Source: Chitinophaga sp. GbtcB8
Lineage (GTDB): Bacteria; Bacteroidota; Bacteroidia; Chitinophagales; Chitinophagaceae
Assembly (NCBI RefSeq): GCF_019091455.1
Contig: NZ_JAGXJN010000002.1
Span: 1-64,000 of the forward strand
Reading direction: 5' to 3'
DNA: 64,000 nt
The position numbers were made by a program, and so were the translations under genes. Below, in pieces: positions 53,978 to 61,207 of this stretch (within the stretch, counting starts at the first letter, position 1; every line of letters begins with the position of its first letter). The notes under the pieces were generated by a model. The model was not told where the DNA came from. It did not search any database and worked only from the letters and a program-made list of their open reading frames with translations.

Positions 53978-55597
53978 ATGGATCAATCAGTATGCAACAG
54001 TGTACCCTACAGTGAAACCGGCTATTTCAGCCAACTGGTACTCGATTTTTTGGCAGAACATCCGCATATCCGATCTTTTTATACGTACCCGCCGCTGCGT
54101 CCCGACCTGGATGCGCTGATACACGCTAAAAAAGCGCAGCCCCTGCAAAGGGATGTGTTAGTAAAAGCCCTGCAGGCGCAATATGCCGGTTTAGAGGTGC
54201 ATGACGCAGTAACGGAAAACATCCGCCTGCTGGAGCAGCCAGGCACCTTTAGCATTTGTACGGCCCACCAACCCAATATTTTTACCGGTTACCTTTATTT
54301 TGTTTATAAGATCCTGCAAACCGTAAAGCTGGCGGCTGATTTTAAACAGCAACGCCCCCAGTACAACTTTGTACCGGTGTATTACATGGGGAGTGAGGAT
54401 AATGACCTGGATGAACTGGGCAGCATTTACCTGAACGGTAAAACGCTTACCTGGCCTACCAGGCAGGCCGGCGCTGTAGGGCGTATGCGTCCGGAAGGGC
54501 TGGAGGAGCTGATTGTGCAGATAGAATCCCTGCTGGGTTATGGCAAACATGCAGAAGAGCTGGTGCAGCTGTTACGAAATGCTTATGGGCAGCATGATGA
54601 CATTCAGCAGGCTACCCTGTACCTGGTAAATGCCTTATTTGGCCGTTTTGGACTAATAGTGCTGATACCTGATACCCCGTTGTTTAAGAAACAGTACATA
54701 CCGGTTATGAAAGAGGAGCTGTTACACCAAACCTCTTATAAGCTGGTAAGCGATACCATTGAGAAAATATCACAACATTATAAAGTACAGGCCAATCCCC
54801 GGGAAATAAACCTGTTCTACCTTACAGATAATAGCCGGGAACGGATTGTGAAAGAAGGGGAGCAGTGGAAGGTTTTACACTCCAATATTGCCTTCACTGC
54901 TACAGAGCTGGATGAAGAGCTGCACAGCAACCCGGAACGTTTTAGCCCTAATGTGATCCTGCGCGGGATGTTGCAGGAAACCATTTTGCCCAACATTGCC
55001 TTTATTGGCGGTGGAGGTGAAATTGCTTACTGGCTTGAGCTGCAGGCTTTGTTTGCCCATTACCGTGTGCCGTACCCCATGCTGGTGATGCGTAACTCTT
55101 TTTTACTGGTAGATGCGGTATCCCGTAAATGGCTGCAGAACCTGGGCTTATGTATTAAAGACCTGTTTGGCAATGTAAATGAGCTGGTAAATAATTTTGT
55201 GCTGCAGCATACCAATGCCACACTGGTATTGAAAAAGGAATACGATGCGCTGGAACAGCTGTTTGATGAGCTGGAAGCTAAAGCGCGTAGTATAGATGTA
55301 ACGCTGGTATCCAGTGTGGGTGCTGAAAGGCAAAAAGCGCTTAAAAGTATTGGACGCCTGGAACATAAATTCCTGCGGGCAGAGAAGAAAAAGTTTGCCT
55401 GGCAAACAGACCAGATCAGGCAGCTGCGCGATAAATTATTCCCCGCTAATTCCCTGCAGGAGCGCAAAGAGAACTTTATGCCCTGGTATATTCATGAAGG
55501 CAGCGCACTGTTTGACAGGATACTGGCTAATATGCAGCCTTTATCGGACCAGCTGCAGATCATTTATGAACAGGATAATAAGGAGCTATTGCCTTGA
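53978..55597 (+). CDS. bshC: Bacillithiol biosynthesis cysteine-adding enzyme BshC
   Basis: 539 residues from the ATG at 53978. A GTG at 53954 overlaps the probable -7 box TACCTTCG and is rejected; AAGGAG lies just before the ATG. The Rossmann core has STAHQPNIFTGYLYFVYKIL-like CTAHQPNIFTGYLY, FVPVYYMGSEDNDLDELG, the segment GGGGEIAYWLELQALF and a long coiled coil at about 420-490. It joins cysteine to GlcN-malate as the last step of bacillithiol synthesis in the cytoplasm; bshA and bshB are not here. Its 3' end overlaps a small convergent gene by 12 bp. Confidence 0.93.
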   Translation: MDQSVCNSVPYSETGYFSQLVLDFLAEHPHIRSFYTYPPLRPDLDALIHAKKAQPLQRDVLVKALQAQYAGLEVHDAVTENIRLLEQPGTFSICTAHQPNIFTGYLYFVYKILQTVKLAADFKQQRPQYNFVPVYYMGSEDNDLDELGSIYLNGKTLTWPTRQAGAVGRMRPEGLEELIVQIESLLGYGKHAEELVQLLRNAYGQHDDIQQATLYLVNALFGRFGLIVLIPDTPLFKKQYIPVMKEELLHQTSYKLVSDTIEKISQHYKVQANPREINLFYLTDNSRERIVKEGEQWKVLHSNIAFTATELDEELHSNPERFSPNVILRGMLQETILPNIAFIGGGGEIAYWLELQALFAHYRVPYPMLVMRNSFLLVDAVSRKWLQNLGLCIKDLFGNVNELVNNFVLQHTNATLVLKKEYDALEQLFDELEAKARSIDVTLVSSVGAERQKALKSIGRLEHKFLRAEKKKFAWQTDQIRQLRDKLFPANSLQERKENFMPWYIHEGSALFDRILANMQPLSDQLQIIYEQDNKELLP

Positions 55598-55765
55598 CCG
55601 GATGGCATTCTCAATATCTTCCCTTTTTTCACCTACCTCGTTTATTGTTTTCAGGATCTCTTCCTTGGTAACCTTCAGCTCTTCTGAAAGGTATTCCACA
55701 TGGTCATCCCTCAGGGGATCAATAATTTTAAGATCCTGGAAACTTGTGGGATTATTGTCAGGCAT
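55586..55765 (-). CDS. Small DUF3606-type protein
   Basis: 59 residues: MPDNNPTSFQDLKIIDPLRD to a C-terminal ENAIRSRQ. The pattern D-x-Ile, then a helix YLSEELKVTKEEILKTINEV, matches the short DUF3606 family of Bacteroidota and Proteobacteria. Function is unknown. It converges on bshC with a 12-bp overlap and lies 75 bp downstream of the end of the FUSC gene on the same strand. Confidence 0.75.
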   Translation of the reverse strand: MPDNNPTSFQDLKIIDPLRDDHVEYLSEELKVTKEEILKTINEVGEKREDIENAIRSRQ

Positions 55766-55839
55766 GATCAGTTCTTTTTAGGTTGTTGAATACCTGTAAA
55801 CGTACAAATACAATGCCTGCGGATTGCGGATGACAACGC

Positions 55840-58053
55840 TTAGCTCATAGCTTTTTTCATATCCTTCAGCACCACCAGGATACCGTGCAGCTGGTCGCGC
55901 ACCTGTTTGGTTTCCAGCATCTCATCCCGTACCGGCGTTTCCCCCTTTCCCTGGTTGATCTCTGTTTGCCGTTGCTGGATAAGGCTTTCCACATGAATAT
56001 CCAGTGTTTCAAAGGCTTCAATATTGCCGGGGAGTTCGGGCAGAGCTGCGCCGGGTTGCTGGGTAAGCTGTATGATCTGCTCCATGTACTGCAGCAGGTA
56101 ATGGGCTATCAGCTGGTATTCCGGGCGCGGAAAACGCACGCCCTGGCCCAAACCATAGGCTGCCAGCGCAGCAATACGGGAGGTAAGGGTGTGGTTCAAT
56201 ACCACAAAATGGTACAGTTTGGAATTATTTTTCTGCTGGCTCTTAGGTTCACTCAGCATACGCTGAAAGGCGGCCATGAGGTTGGCGGTATGTACATAGG
56301 TGTCTTTACGGGCCAGCTTGTATTCTGTAACGGACATTTGCAGATTGGTGTAGAGCTTTATAACCTGCTCAAAATATTGTTTGTTGGCCGTTATCATTTT
56401 CTCCATATAGCTGGGCAGGTACTTATGCTCCCAGCTGGGCCACAGGGTAAGGTTGGCCACAAAGGCCAGGCTGCCGCCAATAAAGGTATCCAGCACCCGC
56501 TGGGTGGCATACCGCAGATCCGCAGGGTGCAGGAAATGCAGCAGGAAAATAACAAAGGGGGTGGTAAAGATCACGCTGATGGTGTACTGGTACGTCATAA
56601 ACGTATAAGCGCCCAGGATGCACACCAGCATAATAATAAAAATAGTGGTGGGGTTGTTGGTAAGCAATAATACGGTTATAGCAAACAAAGCCCCTATAAC
56701 GGTACCGATTATACGCTGGTAGCTGCGTGACTTCGTTAATCCGAAACCTGGTTTCAGGATCACCACTATGGTGAGCAGGATCCAGTACACGCGGTCCAGG
56801 TGCAGCAGCAATCCCAGTATATAACCTGTTACAGTAGCCAGGCTTACGCGTACGGCATGCCGGAAAATGTGCGATTGAAAAGTAAGGTTATCGCGGAAGG
56901 TCTCAAAATCGTACCGGTTGCTGGTGGTAAAGCGGGATAGCTCTAACCGCGGGTCAATGGTAGTATCTTTCAGGCGTTCCAGGCGGGTAAGGCGGTGCAG
57001 GTTGTACATGCGCTCTGCCATATCCTGCAGGTTGTCCAGAATGTTGGTGAGGGTAATAAGGCGGGTGCGCTCCCGCAGGGTGGGCAGGGTTTTACGGATC
57101 TCCCCAACGGCCTGCTGTACCTTTTCAATTTCGTGCCGCAGGTTGGCGCGGGGCATGGAACGCTGCCCGGCCATAACGGCCAGGCCTATATCTTTCAGCT
57201 CCTGTGCATATTCCAGGATAAGGTGGTGGAATTTTTCCAGGATATTTTGTTCCCCGAAGTTCTGTTGCAGCGCTTTATAATCGATCTGCGAGGCCATGAT
57301 CTGCTCCTGCAGGTCTACCAGGTCCAGGAAAATGAGCACCATGCTTTTGCTGATGGTACTGGTGCCCTGCTGGGCTGAGCGCCTTTTGAGCAGCAGCTCC
57401 CGTACGGCTTCCTGTTTTTCATTTACCAGCACCTGCTGTTCCAGTACAGATTTATACGTTTCATCAAGATCCGTATCCTTTATATAAAAACCGGCGCGCA
57501 GCTCCAGGTAGCGGGCTGTTTCCAGTATACATTCCCCTAATGTTTGCTGTACGTTCAGGTAAGGGCGTATTTGCCAAAGCACCAGTGCAAGCAGCCCATG
57601 CCACAGGCCGCCCAGCAGCACCAGCCCGCTGTAGCGCAGGGTTTCTGTGAGGTTTTCCTGCGGATCGCCCAGCATAATGATCATTACCAGCAAACAGGCT
57701 ATGCCTATATTGCCGCCCCGGTTACCATATACCAGCAGCATGCTGAAGAAAAAACAGCAGACTACGATCCAGGGCGCCATTATGTAAGGGTAGGGCGATG
57801 CCAGGCCTGTGCCCAGGGCCGTCAGGAAAATTAAGGCAATGCTGATGAATGCACCGTTCCGTTTATGGATAAAGGTACCCGGCTGGTCTGACAGGGCTGC
57901 GCATAACGCACCCGTAGAAATAGCAATACCCATTATCAGCTGGCCCATACTCAGGCAAACCAGCGAAGGCACTACTACGCTGATGGTTGTACGAAGCCCA
58001 TTGCTGAAATGGTAGCTTAATATAAAACTCTTAAATTCTGTAAGCCAACGCAT
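55840..58053 (-). CDS. FUSC-family inner-membrane protein (YccS/YhfK-like)
   Basis: 737 residues. Two sets of about six membrane helices (residues about 15-155 and 385-525) flank long helical cytoplasmic regions. Conserved segments are LSDQPGTFIHKRNGAFI and the FUSC motif region VYWILLTIVVILKPGFGLTKSRSYQRIIGTVIGA. The family is linked to export of aromatic acids or polyamines and fusaric acid resistance, but for YccS-like members the substrate is unknown. Its leader carries the AATTCGTAATT words. Confidence 0.85.
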   Translation of the reverse strand: MRWLTEFKSFILSYHFSNGLRTTISVVVPSLVCLSMGQLIMGIAISTGALCAALSDQPGTFIHKRNGAFISIALIFLTALGTGLASPYPYIMAPWIVVCCFFFSMLLVYGNRGGNIGIACLLVMIIMLGDPQENLTETLRYSGLVLLGGLWHGLLALVLWQIRPYLNVQQTLGECILETARYLELRAGFYIKDTDLDETYKSVLEQQVLVNEKQEAVRELLLKRRSAQQGTSTISKSMVLIFLDLVDLQEQIMASQIDYKALQQNFGEQNILEKFHHLILEYAQELKDIGLAVMAGQRSMPRANLRHEIEKVQQAVGEIRKTLPTLRERTRLITLTNILDNLQDMAERMYNLHRLTRLERLKDTTIDPRLELSRFTTSNRYDFETFRDNLTFQSHIFRHAVRVSLATVTGYILGLLLHLDRVYWILLTIVVILKPGFGLTKSRSYQRIIGTVIGALFAITVLLLTNNPTTIFIIMLVCILGAYTFMTYQYTISVIFTTPFVIFLLHFLHPADLRYATQRVLDTFIGGSLAFVANLTLWPSWEHKYLPSYMEKMITANKQYFEQVIKLYTNLQMSVTEYKLARKDTYVHTANLMAAFQRMLSEPKSQQKNNSKLYHFVVLNHTLTSRIAALAAYGLGQGVRFPRPEYQLIAHYLLQYMEQIIQLTQQPGAALPELPGNIEAFETLDIHVESLIQQRQTEINQGKGETPVRDEMLETKQVRDQLHGILVVLKDMKKAMS

Positions 58054-58391
58054 GGGTAATTACGAATTGTCAATTACGAATTACGAATTGAGTAGTGCAA
58101 TTTGCTGTTCCCCCATTTTAATTCGATATGCAAAGGTAGGTGTTAATGCCGAACGCAGAAGGCTTAATGCTAAACGCTCAAAGCCAGCGCCTGGTGAAGA
58201 ACACAATATATTGAACATTAAAGAATTGGTATAAAATATCACGAAGCCTGGATATATTTCCATTATACGCCGCATTAAGCGTTTAGCGTTCGGCGTTAAG
58301 CATTCCCTCGTAATCTGGCATCCCTGCACCACCCAATTACTCATATCATAATTACTTTCAATGGCATTCGTGCCCCGTAATTCCAGCAAGC
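58054..58391. repeat. Gap with AATTCGTAATT leader and long inverted word repeat
   Basis: 58064-58089 is the leader word element of the FUSC gene. 58142-58170 and 58272-58300 form a roughly 29-nt imperfect inverted repeat of the words TTAATGCCGAACGC and GCTTAATGC, separated by about 100 bp of unremarkable AT-rich DNA. No gene was recognised in the 338 bp. Confidence 0.65.
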
Positions 58392-60827
58392 TTACGGCTT
58401 GCTGCTTTCCTGTTGTTTCACATCATCATTCTTTACGCCCTTTTTACGTGTCACAGATTCCTTTAGCTGACCGAATTTCCAGCCAAAACCAATACGGATG
58501 GCGCGTACCGGGTAGTAAAAGGTGTTGGAACGGTAAAAGGATGGATCATGGATCACGTTCTTCCAGGCTATTTCTTTTTGGAAGGGTTGGTCCAGCGTAA
58601 GGTTTACGGCGGCCCGCTGGTGAAACAGGCTTTTGCGCAGGGTAAAGCTATTGGTAACATACCCTGGTGCACGGCCCTGCAAAACGGGCTGGCTGCTGTT
58701 CAGGTAAAAAGCGGCTTCTGTTTTAAATCCTTTACCCAGGTCATAGTCCAGGTTAATGAAACTGTTGGCGCTCCATCCCGTATTATGCAGACCTGTACCA
58801 TTGCGGCTTTGCAGGCTGGTATACTGGGTGCGTAAATTGCCGCTCAGGCTCAGGCGTGGCAGGGGCTGAAGGCTTACATTCAGGTTAAAACCAGTAGCGT
58901 TGCGCCGGCCTATGTTGGCATAAGTGGTGGCCGTAATACCGCTTGCGGTATCTATGGCTACGTAACTTTCCATGGCTTTATGGGTAAAGGTGTAATCCAT
59001 ACCGGCCAGCAGGCGTATGCCTTTGAAGAGAATGTTATAGTTCAATCCAAAGGAGTGGTTCAGCTCCGGTTGCAGGCCAGGGTTACCATAAGTAATGTTA
59101 TTCGGGTCATTATCATTTACATAAGGGTTCAGATTCCATACCCAGGGGCGTTGCAGGCGGCGGCTGTAAGAAAGGCTGACAGCCTGCATGTGAGGCAAGG
59201 GAAAGGTAATATTGGCTGTTGGTATAAAATTCAGATAATCAGTACGTAAGGAAGTGTCATTAGCAATAAAATGTGCATTAATATGTGTGTGTTCCAGGCG
59301 GACGCCCAGCAGCACATTCACCCGGTTCTTTATTTTAAAGGCATAGGTGGTATATGCTGCCAGCACATTTTGCCGGTAGTTGAAGGTGTTGTTCCGGTCC
59401 GGGTTCATGGGATCGCGGGTAATGCTCATTTCACCCTGCTGCTGGTAGCTGCTTTCAATAGTGCGTAAAATGGCTTTGGCCCCGGTTTCCAGTTTTTGGC
59501 CATGCGGTAGTGGCTGGGTATAGTCCAGCTGAAGGGTGGTTTCAGTATTATGCTCATCATTGGTATTGCTGAAACCCGTATAACCACCCGGCACATTTAG
59601 CTGTTGGTTATCAGATTGCTGGTCATTATTGCCGGTATTCCGGTTTAAGGACAGGCTCAGGGTTTGGTCCGGCTGCCGGAACCTTTTCTGATAATCCACC
59701 CCAAGGTCATAGGCCTGGCTTTTATAGTTTGTATAGCTGGTGTAGCTGCCGGTTTGTTCCAGCTTTTGCCTTTCGTCATATAGCTTCACCTGCTGCGGTG
59801 CATTGTTGCTGTTGTAGCTGATGTTCACATTGCCATACACACTCAGGCTGCTGGTGCTGTCCAGGTCATAGCTCAGCTCCAGGTTACCAAAATAATAGGT
59901 GCCGTCAAAGATGCTGTTGCCATTCTGTATCAATGTGCTTTGGTTGCCATACAGGTAGTTTTCCCGCAGGCCTTCTGAGCGGCCTTTGTTACGGAAATAG
60001 CTGGCGCCTGCGTAGGCTGCCACACCTACCTGGCCTATGCGGGCATTCAGGGAGCCGCCTGCGCCTGCAAACCCGCGGCTGTTATCATTGGCATACAGGT
60101 TACCATTATAGCCATTAATAGTATGCCTGGTAATAATGTTAATGATACCGGCTGCGCCTTCTGCATCATATTTTGCAGAGGGCTGGGTGATCACCTCTAT
60201 ACTTTTGATCACGCCGGCCGGGAAAGCGCGCAGGGCCTCTTTAGGATTTCTGGCCAGCATAGTGGTGCTTTTACCGTTCAGCAGTATTTTAAAGCTGCTG
60301 CTGCCTTTAAGCTGTACGTTGCCTTCCGGGTCTACTGTTACCATGGGTACGCGGCGCAGCATTTCAGCAGCGGTTAGCTGGTCTTTGTTCAGGTCATTTT
60401 CCACGTTATATACCAGCCGGTCGTCCTTGACTTCCAGCAGGGGTTTTTGCCCGGCTACTGTTACGGCCTTTAGCTGCTGTAGGGCAGCGGGCAGGTACAG
60501 GGGCGGCTGGGCATAATATGGGTGCAGGGAATCCAGTGTAAAGGGTTCCAGGATGCGGGCGGTATACCCGGTGATGCTGATGCCAAGCTGGTAACGGCCG
60601 GCGCTGAGATTAGGCATGGTAAAACGTCCCTGTTCATCCGTAAGGGTGTTCAGTACCGGCTGCAGGCCGGCAGCTTTTAATAAGGTAATGGTGGCGTAAC
60701 CAATGGGTTTGCGGGAAGCGCTATCAGCCACCTGGCCGGTAATGTGCAGGGATGCGGGTTTTTGGGCATGGGCAAGCAAAGGGCATGACAGTATTCCGGT
60801 CAGCAGGGTTAGGATACCATTTTTCAT
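58392..60827 (-). CDS. TonB-dependent receptor-like outer-membrane beta-barrel protein
   Basis: 811 residues. Signal peptide MKNGILTLLTGILSCPLLAHAQ. A carboxypeptidase regulatory-like domain (about 28-110: ITGQVADSASRKPIGYATITLLK), a plug domain (about 115-225: DRLVYNVENDLNKDQLTAAEMLRRVP, IKSIEVITQPSAKYDAEGAAGIINI) and an OMP_b-brl_3 barrel with aromatic strand ends follow. It lacks an obvious SusD partner, so it is more likely a siderophore, peptide or unknown-ligand receptor than a SusC. The last 25 residues after WKFGQLKES are a charged tail. Confidence 0.88.
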   Translation of the reverse strand: MKNGILTLLTGILSCPLLAHAQKPASLHITGQVADSASRKPIGYATITLLKAAGLQPVLNTLTDEQGRFTMPNLSAGRYQLGISITGYTARILEPFTLDSLHPYYAQPPLYLPAALQQLKAVTVAGQKPLLEVKDDRLVYNVENDLNKDQLTAAEMLRRVPMVTVDPEGNVQLKGSSSFKILLNGKSTTMLARNPKEALRAFPAGVIKSIEVITQPSAKYDAEGAAGIINIITRHTINGYNGNLYANDNSRGFAGAGGSLNARIGQVGVAAYAGASYFRNKGRSEGLRENYLYGNQSTLIQNGNSIFDGTYYFGNLELSYDLDSTSSLSVYGNVNISYNSNNAPQQVKLYDERQKLEQTGSYTSYTNYKSQAYDLGVDYQKRFRQPDQTLSLSLNRNTGNNDQQSDNQQLNVPGGYTGFSNTNDEHNTETTLQLDYTQPLPHGQKLETGAKAILRTIESSYQQQGEMSITRDPMNPDRNNTFNYRQNVLAAYTTYAFKIKNRVNVLLGVRLEHTHINAHFIANDTSLRTDYLNFIPTANITFPLPHMQAVSLSYSRRLQRPWVWNLNPYVNDNDPNNITYGNPGLQPELNHSFGLNYNILFKGIRLLAGMDYTFTHKAMESYVAIDTASGITATTYANIGRRNATGFNLNVSLQPLPRLSLSGNLRTQYTSLQSRNGTGLHNTGWSANSFINLDYDLGKGFKTEAAFYLNSSQPVLQGRAPGYVTNSFTLRKSLFHQRAAVNLTLDQPFQKEIAWKNVIHDPSFYRSNTFYYPVRAIRIGFGWKFGQLKESVTRKKGVKNDDVKQQESSKP

Positions 60828-61065
60828 AATGGGTGTTGCATGTTGGCGTACATGTTCCGTTTTGATTTCGGTTATGCAAGGGTTTCTTTCAGGTTTTTCA
60901 TCGGGTCTGCAATCTTCTACAGTATAAGCACCGGCAAACTAAAAATAATCGTTCAATTGTTGATCAGCTACTCTGCCAGGCCATTGGTTAAGGGTTTAAG
61001 TAAAAGTCGAACATTCCATTATAATAAGCTGTAAACCAGTTTGTTTCGGCTGATTTTAAAAGGAT

Positions 61066-61085
61066 TTATACACAACTGTGTATAA
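61066..61085. promoter_or_regulatory. Head-to-head pair of TTATACACA nonamers
   Basis: TTATACACA at 61066-61074 and its exact reverse complement at 61077-61085, separated by AC. The nonamer fits the general DnaA box TTATNCACA. As a 20-bp dyad it could equally be an operator. It lies 84 bp upstream of the smc -7 box. Confidence 0.5.
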
Positions 61086-61168
61086 AAAAAACAGTTTAAT
61101 CCGGCTTACGCTGTTAAATTACTAATTCATTTGCACAAATTACGTGTAGGCAATATGTGAATCGTAGT

Positions 61169-61176
61169 TATCTTTG
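61169..61176 (+). promoter_or_regulatory. Promoter -7 element of smc (TATCTTTG)
   Basis: TATCTTTG is an exact match to the Bacteroidota -7 consensus TAnnTTTG, with a predicted start about 25 bp before the smc GTG. No TTTG lies at the ideal upstream distance. Confidence 0.55.
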
Positions 61177-61207
61177 ACAGCTTTAAAAAAATAAACCCGG
61201 AGCAACT

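Larger units (their letters stand above)
60828..61207. other. Divergent promoter region of receptor and smc
   Basis: 380 bp. It contains the inverted pair of DnaA-box-like nonamers (61066-61085) and the smc -7 box (61169-61176). No ORF with family features was seen. The receptor promoter could not be placed with confidence. Confidence 0.6.

Noticed and set aside
55885..56670. 261-codon plus-strand ORF opposite the FUSC gene
   Set aside because: Antisense shadow. The minus-strand FUSC protein has coherent membrane topology and family motifs.
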